Source: Prorocentrum cordatum (Eukaryota > Sar > Dinophyceae > Prorocentrales > Prorocentraceae). From it: 64,000 nucleotides of DNA. The first letter of the stretch is position 1, and each line of letters opens with the position of its first letter. The DNA is taken from positions 58,501-122,500 of the forward strand of contig CAUYUJ010022426.1 in the NCBI GenBank assembly GCA_963575745.1. Direction: 5' to 3'. Below are positions 53,330 through 63,690 of the stretch, in pieces. The notes beneath the pieces are model-generated. The model was not told where the DNA came from. It searched no databases and saw only the letters and a program-made list of their open reading frames with translations. The position numbers and the translations under genes are program-made.

Positions 53330-55410
53330 ACACCTCGCACGGTTCATGGCCCCTCACCTCCCGCGCGCCTCCCCCTCCTCCCTCTGCGTCAACGCCACCC
53401 AAGACAGCGCTTCGTGGCCCCGGAGGGAACTCCACCAAAGGCTCCAATATCAGCGGTTGCACGCGTCCCCGCCGCCCAATTCGGCACACCCCTTACACGC
53501 TTCGTGGTCCCAGGGGGAACTCCACCGAAGGCCCAAAAAGCAAAGATTGCGTGCGCCCCCGCCACCCAATCTGGCACACCACTCACACGCTGCTCCAGAG
53601 GGAGCTCCACCGAAGGCCCAAAGGCCGAGGTTGCATGCGCCCCCGCCACCGAATCCGGTGCGCCCCTCACACGTTTCGTCGCCCCAGAGGAAGCTCCACC
53701 GAAGGCCCAAAAGGCCGAGGCTGCCTACATGCGTCCCCGCCGCCCAATTCGGCACACCCCTCACACGCTTCGTGGCCCCAACGGGAGCTCCACCGAAGGC
53801 CCGAAAGGCCGAGGCTGCCTGCATGCGTCCCCGCCGCCGAAGTCGGCACACCCCTCACACGTTTCGTGGCCCCAACAGGAGCTCCACCGAAGGCCCAAAA
53901 GGCCGAGGCTGCATGCGTCTCCGTCGCCCAATTCCGCATACCCCTCACACGCTTCGTGGCCCCAGAGGGAGCCCCACCGAAGGCCCAAAGGCCGAGGCTG
54001 CATGCGCCCCCGCTGCCCAATTCGGCACACCCCTCACACGGTTCGTGGCCCCTGAAGGAGCCCCACCAAAGGCCGAGGCTGCATGCGTCACCGCCACCCC
54101 ATGCAGCACACCCCTCACACGTTTCGTGGCCCCAGAGGGAACTCCACCGAAGGCCCAAAAAGGCAGAGGTTCCTGCGCCCCCGCCACCTACATCGGCACA
54201 CCCCTGACACGGTTCGAGGCCCCGGAGGGAGCCCCACCGAAGGCCCAAAGGCAGAGGATGCATGCGCCCCCGCTGCCCAATTCGGCACACCCCTGACACG
54301 TTTCGTGGCCCCAGAGGGAGCCCCACCGAATGCCCAAAAAGGCGAAGGTTGCATGCTTCCCCGCCACCCAATGCGGCACACCCCTCACACGTTCCGTGGC
54401 CCCAGAGGGAGCCTCACCGAAGGCCCAAATGGCAGAGGTTGCAGGCGTCTCCGCCAACCAATGCGACACACCCCTCGCCCGTTTCGTGGCCCCGGAGGGG
54501 GGCCCACCGAAGGCCCAAAAGGCCGAGGCTGCATGCGTCCCCGCCGCCCAATTTGGCACACCCCTGACACGTTTCGTGGCCCCAGAGGGAGCTCCACCGA
54601 AGGCCCAAAAGGCTGAGGTTGCAGGCGTCTCCGCCAACCAATGCGGCACACCCCTCACACGTTCAGTGGCCCCAGAGGGAGCGCCACCGAAGGCCAAAAA
54701 AGCAAAGATTGCACGCGCCCCCGCCACCCAATCTGGCACACCACTCACACTTTGCTCCAGAGGGAGCTCCACCGAAGGCCCAAAGCCGAGGCTGCATGCG
54801 TCCCCGCCACCGAATTCGGCACGCCCCTCACACGCTCCGTGGTTCCAGCGGTAGCCCCATCGAAGGCCCAAAAGGCCGAGGTCGCATGCGCCCCCGCCGC
54901 CCAATTCGTCACACCCTTCGCACGCTTCGTGGCCTCAGAAAGAGCCCCACCGAAGGCCCGAAAGGCAGAGGTGGCATGCGTCACAGCCACCCAACCCAGC
55001 ACACCCCTCACACTTTTCGTGGCCGCAGAAGGAGCTCCACCGAAGGCCTAAAGCCGAGGCTGCATGCATCCCCGCCACCCGATTCGGCACACCACTCACG
55101 TTTCGTGCCCCGAGAGGGAGCCCCACCGAAGGCCCAAAAGGCAAGGGTTGCATGTGTCCCCGTCACCCAATTCGGCACACCCCAAATACGCTTAGTGGCC
55201 CCAGAGGGAGCCCCACCGAAGGCCCAAAAGGCCGAGCTTGCATGCGTCCCCGCCACCGAATTCGGCACACCCCTCACACGTTCCGTTGCCCCAGAGGGAG
55301 TTCCACCAAAGGCCCAAAAGGCCGAGGTTGCATGCGTCTCCGCCGCCCAATTCGGCACACCCCTCACACGCTGCGTGGCCCCAGAGGGAGCTCCACCGAA
55401 AGCGGTACCC
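53330..55410 (+). repeat. 90-bp minisatellite, main array (about 22 copies)
   Basis: Consensus blocks are GGCACACCCCTCACACG, TTCGTGGCCCCAGAGGGAGC, TCCACCGAAGGCCCAAAAGG and CCGAGGCTGCATGCGTCCCC. Anchors at 53483, 53573, 53657, 53751 and 53845 give periods of 84-94. Ninety is a multiple of three, so frames on both strands remain open as 30-residue repeat peptides (up to 349 codons). No evidence favours any frame as a real protein. Confidence 0.95.
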
Positions 55411-55454
55411 ACATTGTGGTACTCGCAATTGCATATGGTTGGGTCCTTCGTCAG

Positions 55455-55549
55455 GCTAATTTCAATGTTCCCCGACCCCCCCCACACTTTGAATGGAGGG
55501 CACATCGGGGCCTTCGGGGTGGGTCGAGGTGTTTTGGTGGATAGTGACA
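55455..55549. mobile_element. Foldback family A, right half only
   Basis: AATGTTCCCCGACCCCCCCC to GGTGTTTTGGTGGATAGTGA matches the right arm of the copy at 56,299-56,475. Confidence 0.55.
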
Positions 55550-55974
55550 AACCAACAATACAACATTTCGGAGGTCCGCGTGGACCTCTTGATCCTGAGA
55601 AGCCCTACGGCCGCGAACTTCCTGTTCCTGAGAGGCCGCCGCCAGTCAGGTCATCGTTGCTGCAGTGATACGGGGAAAGACCACCCGGACGCCTACCTCT
55701 TTCCATGCAGCGGCGGCCTCCCTGGCGGCGCCTCCAGCGCCGCCCCTGGCGCGGTCCGCTCGCCAGGGAGAGGGGTCCCCGGACCCCCCCCCTCCCGAGG
55801 TCTCGACCCATGCCGCAGGACAGGCTTTTCACCTGGAGCTGTCTTATCTGACGGCCCCGAAGAAAATATAGCGACAGACCGCCCGTCGCGATGTCTCACG
55901 ATACGATGGGGCCTGGGGAAGCGGGGCCCAGTGCCGCTGCCAGAGATCTGCGCGGAGAAGGAGGATGAAAAGGA
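55550..55974. other. Unique spacer, nothing recognised
   Basis: Open frames in several phases without domains. Confidence 0.3.
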
Positions 55975-56112
55975 GGAGGAGGAGCAGCAGCAGCAGCAGC
56001 AGCAGGAGGAGGAGGAGGAGGAGGAGGAGGGGGAGGAGGAGGAGGAGGAGGAGGAGGAGGAGGAGGAGGAGGAGGAGGAGGAGGCGGAGGAGGCGGAGGA
56101 GGCGGAGGGGAG
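55975..56112. repeat. (GAG)n and (CAG)n microsatellite
   Basis: GAG runs with a CAGCAGCAG segment at about 55,985-56,005. Confidence 0.95.
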
Positions 56113-56298
56113 TGAGGAGGATCTGGCGTGTTGAGTACAGCTGTGTTGCCCCTCGAGACGAAGCCGCAGACGACCAGGAGGTACCCCGACCGGCACGCCG
56201 GGGGGATGCCCGACGCAGAGAGCTCTCCGCCGAGCCTCGCGAGCTCCCCGCGCCAGTCCCCGTCGCCCTTCTCTCGGGGAGGCGCAGGACTCGAGCTG
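56113..56298. other. Unique spacer
   Basis: Nothing recognised. Confidence 0.3.
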
Positions 56299-56475
56299 AC
56301 GACCCACCAAACCACCCCACCCCCACCAGAAGACCCAGATTTCGGGATGGGGGGGGGGGGGGGGCACGGGGCTCCTCACATTTGCTCTTGCAGTGTTCCC
56401 CGACGCCCCCCCCTCTGGGACCGGAGGGTCAATGCGGACCTTCGGGTCGAGTTGGGGTGGTTTGGTGGGTGGTGA
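56299..56475. mobile_element. Foldback/MITE-like family A, complete copy with 7-bp target duplication
   Basis: ACGACCCACCAAACCACCCC at the left is mirrored at the right by GGGGTGGTTTGGTGGGTGGT. The sequence CGAGCTG stands at both borders (56,292-56,298 and 56,476-56,482), consistent with a target-site duplication. No coding capacity. Confidence 0.75.
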
Positions 56476-56591
56476 CGAGCTGCGGGGGCTCGAATCTGTC
56501 TGGCGGGGCCGTCAGGAGCGGGCCCAATCAAAAGTTTGGCGCGACCTCCAGCTGCACACATCCTGCGAACGCTGAGCCGTCGAAGATCACG

Positions 56592-56731
56592 CCAGGGACC
56601 GCAAAACGAACGGCGGCAGCCCAAAAGTCCTGGCAAACTCGAGCCTTACGCTTCCCTGATTCTTGAGGTGCACCAAGAGCTTGGTCTCGAAACGCGATTC
56701 CAGGTCCCACTGTCGCATGAAGTCCCTCACC
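56592..56731 (-). pseudogene. Exon-like fragment of the same family as 44.6 kb
   Basis: On the minus strand, TTGTCTCTCCCAG is immediately followed at 56,731 by GTGAGGGACTTCATGCGACA. The translation is VRDFMRQWDLESRFETKLLV, then HLKNQGSVRLEFARTFGLPP, ending in a TGA near 56,592. The start closely parallels VRELVQRYGFDAQLEARLVE at 44,646, including a Val codon placed directly after AG. The upstream pyrimidine tract plus CAG|G is a good 3' splice site. Upstream exons would lie at higher coordinates but were not found. It is too short to name and has no ATG. Confidence 0.45.
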
Positions 56732-56854
56732 TGGGAGAGACAACTGCACTCGCAAGCTGCACACTCCGCGCGGGTGTCTCAAATTGGCGCTTTGATCCTC
56801 CTCCCTGGCCCGCGGAGTCAGCCGGGGGCGGCGCCGGAGGTGCCACCAGGGGCA

Positions 56855-56884
56855 CCCAGCGCAGATCCCCAAAAATCTGCGCGG
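56855..56884. other. Small hairpin shared with 62.28 kb
   Basis: GCGCAGAT (56,859-56,866) pairs with ATCTGCGC (56,875-56,882) around an 8-nt loop. The flanking sequence is also shared with 62,250-62,310, where the stem is GCGCGGAT and ATCCGCGC. Confidence 0.55.
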
Positions 56885-57563
56885 ACCTCCGAGAGCTCAG
56901 ACGTACATCTGTTAACCTTGTTTTTTCTTGTCCGATCGCCGCGGCGTGGAGAGGCCCGCCAGCGCCGTCGCTGCTGCCGTCCTCCAGGTGGCGACATCAA
57001 AAGCTGGCGGCGCGCAGGGGAAGGGTTGGGGAGGGGGGGAGGCCTCTCAGAGGGAGGCTGCTCCTTAGAAGGGGGCCAGCCACACATCTACAGGCAAGGC
57101 CCGCGCCTTCCCCTCTCCCCCCACCCCACTTTGCGAGTGGCAGGCGAATCATGGCTGCACCAATCAGAATCGACGGGAGGCGGAAGCAGGGTTCGGATTT
57201 TGCCACGTGCTCGACGAAACTCCGAACGCTACCCCCGCCACCAATCGAGCCGCCTGGATCGTTGATCGGCGAGGGTTGGAGGCGGCTGGGGGGCCTGAAC
57301 TGGTTAGCACCCCAGACAATCGAGCAGGAAAGGGGGATGAGGCCAAATCCGCTCAAAATCGGTCCCCCGACCCCTCCTGGAGTCTACCTGGTACAGGTGC
57401 TCACCCCGCACCCGTCTTTGTCTTGCCTGTCCTGGGGACTGGCGACGTCGCCCCCGGGCCAGAAGATACGGGAAGCCTTCACGATATCCCAGAGCCTCGA
57501 GCCTCGAACCTCGGCGAGGGCAGGCTTCGGACTTGAGCAGGGACTGACCATCCCGGCATTCCT
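56885..57563. other. Unique GC-rich region
   Basis: The 343-codon plus frame from 56,536 spans several unrelated elements, including the antisense of the exon fragment, and is not called a gene. Confidence 0.3.
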
Positions 57564-57733
57564 ATAGGCCTACCACGAACTGTTCTCAGAACCCATACTT
57601 TTCTGAGAACAAAAGCTAGGTTCTTAGAACGGAATCCCGATGTGATAAAACAAGACCGACTCCGCCAGAAATGTTCTAAGAACATTTCGTGGAAACCACA
57701 GAAGGGTCTTAGACCATTGTTCGGCAGGCCTAT
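57564..57733. mobile_element. 170-bp MITE-like element with five odd-palindromic 11-mers
   Basis: The left end ATAGGCCTACCACGAAC and the reverse complement of the right end, ATAGGCCTGCCGAAC, form terminal inverted repeats that continue imperfectly for about 28 bp. Inside, the motif TTCTNAGAA lies in 11-mers at 57,582, 57,600, 57,620 and 57,673, plus GGTCTTAGACC at 57,705. No clear target duplication was seen. Confidence 0.7.
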
Positions 57734-58099
57734 GCGCGAGCCAGGCCGCTTCGCCACTGCTTGATCGGACGTCGCCGCCGAGTCCTCGCCGCCGGCCGCC
57801 GCCTCCGCACCCGCACCCTGGCCCGGGCCAGGGCGCGACCCCCCCGCCGGCGCCGCCGCGGGCTGTGCTGCAGCGCCCGGGGCCATGCCCCGGATCAGGG
57901 CGCTGACAAACTCGAAGCCGGCCTGGAACGCCGCCGCCGTGGCCACGGACATGCCTACAGGCGGACTCGATTGGACAGGACACGCGAGAGGACACAAGAA
58001 CCTTCCGAGGGCCACACTGCCACAGGAATGCAGGAAGCATGGGTCGCAAGACACGGGAAACGCGGGTACCCTTGATCTTGATCTGGCAGGGTCGACCAC
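57734..58099 (-). CDS. Hypothetical ORF truncated by the MITE-like element
   Basis: The minus frame includes MSVATAAAFQAGFEFVSALI and RGMAPGAAAQPAAAP, a plausible N-terminus at about 57,951, then a Gly/Ala-rich stretch that ends at the MITE border. The frame continues by chance through the MITE. No family recognised. It may be an exon of a disrupted gene or GC-rich noise. Confidence 0.2.
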
Positions 58100-58400
58100 C
58101 TAATGCGGGCCGCCTGTAGAGGAAGAGCAGGCCCAGACATGCGGGCGTCGTGGACAAATCAGGACGGGATGCACTTTCGCTGTCTTCGGCCTCTTGGGGG
58201 CCCTTACCGGGGCCTGGGACCGCCGAACAAGCGATTCAGGACGACAAGCGGGCCGAGGGGAACGGGTCGGGAGTTCCGGGGAGGCCGTGCTGAGAAGTTC
58301 AGGGCATCGCATGTCTGGCAGGGCATGAACCTACATCTGGTGCTGTGCAATGTATGAGGCGCAAACTCTGTAAACAATGAAAGGGCACCCAGGACATGGC
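58100..58400. other. Unique spacer
   Basis: Nothing recognised. Confidence 0.3.
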
Positions 58401-58404
58401 CGTG

Positions 58405-58640
58405 GTGTGAAAATTGTCCCGATGGCTTTCAAGAAAATTGTCCCGGAGGTTGTCCATACGATTGTCCAGACAGTAGCCCTGATGGTTATCACGATCGTTG
58501 TCCCGAAGGTTGTCCTCATGGTTGTCCCAATGGTTGTCCCGATGGTTGTCCGACAATTGCCTCGTTGTCCCGAAGGTCGTCCTCGTAATTGTCCCGATGA
58601 TTGTCCCGATGGTTGTCAAGATGGTTGCCCCACTGCTCTT
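58405..58640 (+). repeat. GTTGTCCCGATG short tandem repeat
   Basis: Units of 12-18 bp (GGTTGTCCCGATG, GATTGTCC) over 230 bp, degenerate. Confidence 0.85.
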
Positions 58641-58779
58641 TCGATGGTTCAGCCAAGAAGTATGAACGCTGCGAGGATAGAAAAACAACAGGAATATGTA
58701 CTCTGCGAAGGAATGATATTCTGCCAAGCAATGCTAAAAATGCATATGCGCTGCGCGAGGCCAGACATGCAAATCGTGT
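58641..58779. other. Short unique linker
   Basis: AT-balanced, no gene seen. Confidence 0.3.
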
Positions 58780-59600
58780 GTACGTGTATCTACGCATGCA
58801 CCCCTTACAGGTGTGTGTCTTTGTACTTGTATAGGTTCATGGATGTGCAACGGGCCTGGTACATGTATGTGTATATGTAAAAATAAATACATATGTCGAT
58901 GTATCGGTGCATGTCCATGCACCGGTGCATGGGTAGGCATGTGGATATGTATATGTTTGTGTATATGCATGTGTACATGTATATGTACATGTGCGTGTAC
59001 ATATACGTGCGCATGTATGTGTGTATGTGTGTAAACGTTTGGGTACGCGTAAATTTTGTGTCTGTGTCAGAGCAATGTACAGGAATACTGAACACGTAAA
59101 TGTATGTACACATATATATATGTATGCGCATCTGTCCAAGTGAGTGTAAAGGTATGCGTACACGTACTGTCAGATGGCATGCATGTGTATATGCACATGT
59201 ATATGTATGTGGATACGGATATGTATATGTATGTACGGATGCACGTATTCATATATGTATGCATGTACGTATGCATGTACGCGTGGGAGTTCGTGTTTGT
59301 ATGTATGCATGCATGTAGGTGTATGTGTGTATGTATGCTGGGGACAGGCAGGTCGATAGCTAGGTATGGGCGTGTATGTATGTATGCACGCATGCATGTT
59401 TGTATGCAGGCATACCTGCATGCATGAGTGCATGTACTTCGATGGGTATGTCCGTATGTCCGTGTGTACGTGTACGGGCGTGTGTATGCACGTAAGCATG
59501 TATGCATATATAGGCGGGCAGGTAGATAGGTAGGTCCGCATGTGTCTGGGTACATATTAGCACACATATATATAGATATCTATATATGAATATTCAGAGA
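58780..59600. repeat. (ATGT)n/(GTATGC)n microsatellite tract
   Basis: TGTATATGTATG and GCATGTACGTATG repeats over 800 bp. Cys-Met-Tyr and His-Thr-Tyr periodic frames result. Confidence 0.9.
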
Positions 59601-59960
59601 ACTGTGTATGTATACATACCCATCCGCTGCCGTGCCTCTGGTCACGGAATGGTCGTGCCCTCAGGTCACTCGCCCAATCTGCTAAGCCTCAATCATCACG
59701 CCTGCGGGGGTCTTCCTGCGTGCCCCCTGGGCTCCCCTGCGCCTTGTCGCGTGATCTGCTGGGGCCCAGGAGGGCCTCAGGACGGGCCACGGGAGCCTTA
59801 CAGTCGGGGCCTTGACCTAAGGAACCCAAACTAAGGAACGAGGCCCCTTGTTGTCCATAAGTTAAACTTCGATTGCTGATCGAAAACATAAGGAAAACCT
59901 GAGGCACGCTGTGAAACACTTAAGGAACGCGGAGCCCCTCCCCAACGAAAAGGGTTCCTT
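59601..59960. other. Unique spacer containing an inverted pair
   Basis: TTCCTTAG-type blocks at about 59,815-59,835 (AAGGAACCCAAACTAAGGAA) and CTTAAGGAACGCGG at 59,918 suggest a degenerate duplication. No gene. Confidence 0.35.
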
Positions 59961-60560
59961 CTTCAGGGCCCCGACTGTAAGAAGTCCCCGGAAGCAGTCC
60001 AAGGGGGCCCCGAGTCGCCGAACGATCGCTTCAAGACGCACTGCCCAAGAGGCCTCCAGGACGCCCAAAGAGGCCTCCAAGAGGCCTCCCAAGAGGGCCC
60101 CAAGAAGCCAACGCCATTAATGTTCCAGAAACTGTTGTTTGCAAGCTTGCGGCGTTCTCGCTGCGTCGGCTTCCCGACGCCCCCCCGAGGCCCCAAAGAC
60201 CGCCCCAAGACGGCCCAAGAGGCCTCCAAGAGGGCCCCAAAACGGTCCAAGAGGGCCCCCAAGACGGCCTAAGAGGCATCCAAAACGGCCCAAGAGGGCC
60301 CCAGGAAGGCATGCAAAAAAGGGCCCAAGAGAGGGAACACGAACTGAAAATCTGAGGCTTCCGCCCGAAGAGGCCCAGAAGGCCCAAAGCGACGCCCAGG
60401 AGGCCCCAAGAGGCCCCCAAGAGGCCCCCAAGAGACCCCAAGGGGCCCCCAAGAGGCTCCCAAGAGGCCCCCAGAGCCCCCAAACTGCCTCCGAGAAGCG
60501 TCCCAACTGCCTCCACAAGGCCCACGAGAGGCCTCCCACGAGACCCCAACGAACATCAAA
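59961..60560 (+). repeat. CCAAGAGGCC short tandem repeat
   Basis: About 600 bp of CCCAAGAGGCCTCCAAGAGG-like units, interrupted at 60,115-60,180 by a unique stretch. Confidence 0.9.
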
Positions 60561-61220
60561 TAGGCTTCACACCCACAACCCAGGCACGGTGGCGGGATGG
60601 GTCGCAGGCCGTTCGATATATACTAGAACCATCGGTCGCGTTCAGGTTCTAGCGCAGTGGCAAAACATGGACAGATCCATCATGCACAAGCGCATACCAT
60701 AGTCGCATTCATCCTCATTGTCATTATCATTCCGAACGTCTTCCTCATTCTCCCATCTTGTCTCATCAGGGTGGTGTAATTCATCATTAGATTTATTGGT
60801 AGCATCCTTGGCATGGTGTAATTGGTCATGCTACACGTCAAACGCGCGCAACGTAGTCATCGCCAGCAGCAACAACAACATCGCCCTTATTCGAACGAAC
60901 CATCACCCTTTCTTTCAACTCATCATTATCCGGACCATCGTCATCACGATGGGAACTGCTACGCTTGGTGCGTACGTCGTCGCAGCCATCTTCTCATCCA
61001 TGCTCCTCATTATCGCGCGCTCAGGTGCTAGCGCAAGTCGGCTTGTTGCTGCAAGAGCTGCCGGCTGGAATATGCACACACGCGAGCCATAATCGCTTCC
61101 ATCATTACGCCTCAGCATCATTACCGTCCTTCCCCCATTATATCCACATCCTCATTAAGACTTGGCATCATCGTGATACTAATGCGTACTCATACTCATC
61201 ATGGCCATCATACTTGTCAA
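60561..61220. other. Unique AT-balanced region with a degenerate duplication
   Basis: CAGGTTCTAGCGCAGT at 60,643 and CAGGTGCTAGCGCAAGT at 61,021 precede similar CGCATACCATAGTCGC and CGCGAGCCATAATCGC blocks. This suggests a diverged 400-bp duplication. No gene recognised. Confidence 0.45.
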
Positions 61221-61227
61221 GAGTCAT

Positions 61228-61233
61228 CGTCAA

Positions 61234-61298
<65 letters not shown>

Positions 61299-61305
61299 CC
61301 GCCAT
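61228..61305. repeat. (CAT)n microsatellite
   Basis: About 25 CAT units. Confidence 0.95.
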
Positions 61306-61790
61306 CCTGGCTGGCATCATCAGTTCACTGCTGTTGGTGATGTGGCGGCTGCAAAGCCACGCCTCGTCATTATCATAACTACCGTCCACACCCGAATAAG
61401 AAAATCAGTTAGGAGGTCAGGATGGGGCTGCTCAGAGGGAGCGGATCTCCTCTACCGCAGGATCAGGCCAACTCCCACCAAAATCGCTCCCTGGACCCTT
61501 ACCAGGAGTCTTCTGGTGCAAGATTTCACTCCAGATCCGCTTTGCGATGGAATACAGCCCCCAAAGGCCGAAAAAGGCCAAACACCTTGCCGAACCCACA
61601 ACCCTCGAACCTGCTTGCCCCCCCTCCTGCTGGCTGGAACGGGTGCTTTGGCCACCTCCGACCCCCAGACGGCTCCAACCCCCTCGTCCTTCTCCCGTCG
61701 GTGGTGTCGTGCCTTTCTCCCGACGTCTCCTCGTCTCCTCGATAATGCTATGTTGCATCCTCGGGGGACCTTGTCTGTCCCGTCGACGCC
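61306..61790. other. Unique spacer
   Basis: No domain recognised. Confidence 0.3.
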
Positions 61791-61794
61791 CTGT

Positions 61795-62110
61795 CCGCGT
61801 TGAATCCGTGTCGAATCCATGTCGGACTCATCGCATCCGTGTCGAATCCGTGCCGCATCCACGTCGAATCCACGCCGAATCCGCGTCAAGTCCGCATCGA
61901 GCCCGCGGCGGGCACAAGCAAAGAAACCAACTTTTGGGGACAGGCGATGCCCCTCGAAGATGTAACGTCGCATCCACATGGGGATCGACGATTTCGGTGG
62001 CAACTCATGCGAGTCTCTCATGCCATCTTGTCGGCTCTCCCGAATCGACGCTAATCGACCCTACATCGATGCCTTGCCGACGCTGAGTCGACGCTGATCC
62101 ACGCTAAATC
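61795..62110 (+). repeat. CGAATCCRYGTCG short tandem repeat
   Basis: Units of about 12-15 bp (GTGTCGAATCC, CACGTCGAATCC), then GACGCTGATCCACGCTAA-type units. Confidence 0.75.
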
Positions 62111-62239
62111 GGCGCCACCTCATCGACCCGACGCAGCGCACCTAAATGCACTCTTCGCCGCCGATCTTTTGGAGGAGCGAAGCATGACGCCCGCACGGAT
62201 TTCTTGGATTCGCACAAGACCCCCCTTTCTGACACGCGA

Positions 62240-62310
62240 GACGCGCCTGGGGCGGCACCAGAGGCGCCGCCGGGGGGGCCCAGCGCGGATCCGAGAAATC
62301 CGCGCGGAGC
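62240..62310. other. Hairpin-containing dispersed segment, second copy
   Basis: GCGCGGAT (62,283-62,290) pairs with ATCCGCGC (62,298-62,305). The surrounding sequence GGCGGCACCAGAGGCGCC parallels 56,828-56,850. Confidence 0.55.
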
Positions 62311-62506
62311 GCCGGAAATTTCTGTTTATGGCGTTTTGTCTTCTTCGACCTTCGCCGACACTTAGGTCGGACATGTTTTCCTCCAGGCGGAATTTGGACG
62401 GACAAAAGCAAAAAAACAAACATAACCCCCAAAAAGCAAAACAAACATAAAACGTCCCCAGACTATGTTTTGAATAGTTCTCCTGTAGAGGGACAGGCCC
62501 GACTTA
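62311..62506. other. Unique spacer
   Basis: Nothing recognised. Confidence 0.3.
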
Positions 62507-62710
62507 ACTCGGGGACGGCCAAGAGAGGGGCGTCCAGGAGGGGGGAGCGCAAATCATGGCCGGCGACATGTGCGCGGCCAAAGGGGGGGGGGGCAAGGGA
62601 CGTAAAAAAAGAAGAAGAGGCGCCATGACACCTTGGGAAACATCGTGACCCGCGCCACGAGATCCACCCCCCCTACTTAGTCATCACCCCTCCCTTTGCC
62701 GCCCCCGAGT
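62507..62710. mobile_element. MITE-like family B, copy 1
   Basis: ACTCGGGGACGGCCAAGAG at the left and, reverse-complemented at the right, ACTCGGGGGCGGCAAAGGG form terminal inverted repeats. GCAAATCATGGCCGGCGACA and an internal ATCGTG...CACGA hairpin align with copy 2 at 63.7 kb. Confidence 0.7.
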
Positions 62711-62945
62711 AATTGGGCGCCCGAGTAATCCGGGGTAACTCGGGTCCGGGGTAACTCGGGTTTGGGTTCCCGAAAAACGAACCCGAAATAGCCCTGACCC
62801 GAGTTACCCCTGATGATTCGGAGCTCTGGACGCCCGAAATATCCGGGGTGATTCGGGTCCGGGATAACTCGGGTTCGGACTCCCGAAAAGCGAACCCGAG
62901 TTAGCCCTGACCCGAGTTACCCCTGATGATTCGGGGCTCTGAAGT
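62711..62945. repeat. Two tandem foldback units of about 118 bp
   Basis: Each unit contains TAACTCGGGT...TTCGGGTTC-type left sequence and GAACCCGANNTAGCCCTGAC plus CCGAGTTACCCC as its complement, followed by TGATGATTCGGNGCTCTG. The units begin near 62,711 and 62,830. Confidence 0.75.
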
Positions 62946-63493
62946 AACGTTGCCCTCCCGATGCCGGCGCCAGCGTCCCCCGCGGCAGGCGCGGCTGCCA
63001 CGAGGCCGGGAGCCGCCGCCGGGCCGGCGGCGGGCGCGGCCGCGGCAGCGCCCGCCGCCGCGGCGGGCCGCTGCGGGCACGCGGCCTCGTGGGCCTGCTA
63101 GTGGGCCGGAGAGTTGCGGGTGCCATGGCAACGTACACAGTCAAGCAATCCTATCCTTGAACTAAAAATGTATTTAGCAAGTGTAATACATGATATCATC
63201 ATGTTTCAACCCTGGTCTTTCATAGAAGCATGTTTTAAACATCTTTTGGACGTCTGGAAATTATTTGGCAGCATGATTCCTCTCCATTAATCGACTTCCA
63301 CAACCGAAGAGGGGCGCCGGAGAGGGCGCCCCGAGGGTCCACGCAGGGACTCAGCTGGTCCTGAGGTCCAAGACCCCATCGGGCTATGAAAGCATCACGA
63401 CGGAAGGTTGTTCGCTACTCTGTGCGCGGCGGGGATTTATCCATATCACCCGCCTGTGAACCGACGTCCATATTGCGGCTCCAGTGGCCCGAA
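62946..63493. other. GC-rich then AT-rich unique spacer
   Basis: 63,160-63,290 is clearly AT-richer than its surroundings. No gene recognised. Confidence 0.3.
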
Positions 63494-63684
63494 TACGGCA
63501 GGTTCGTGTCGTGCCGACCCCAGCGTTGGTTTTTGACACCGCAGGGATCGTCCAACCTTGAACGATCGGCCGCTGCCGCAACGTCCGATCGGTCGACATC
63601 GATCGATTCTGGGTCGCCGGCGGCGTTCAACCTTGAACGCCCGCGCTGGGGTCGCCGCTGGTCGACACGACGCAAACTTACCGT
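63494..63684. repeat. 190-bp foldback element
   Basis: TACGGCAGGTTCGTGTCGTG plus CCGACCCCAGCG at the left is the approximate complement of CGCTGGGGTCG...GTCGACACGACGCAAACTTACCGTA (in pieces) at the right. The centre holds CAACCTTGAACG twice. Confidence 0.75.
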
Positions 63685-63690
63685 ATGTCC

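Noticed and set aside
53303-55668. Overlapping 230-349 codon ORFs on both strands
   Set aside because: They come from a 90-bp repeat whose length is a multiple of three. No frame shows better codon bias or a domain.
56536-57567. 343-codon plus-strand ORF
   Set aside because: It runs antisense through the exon-like fragment and across unrelated segments. GC richness explains its openness.
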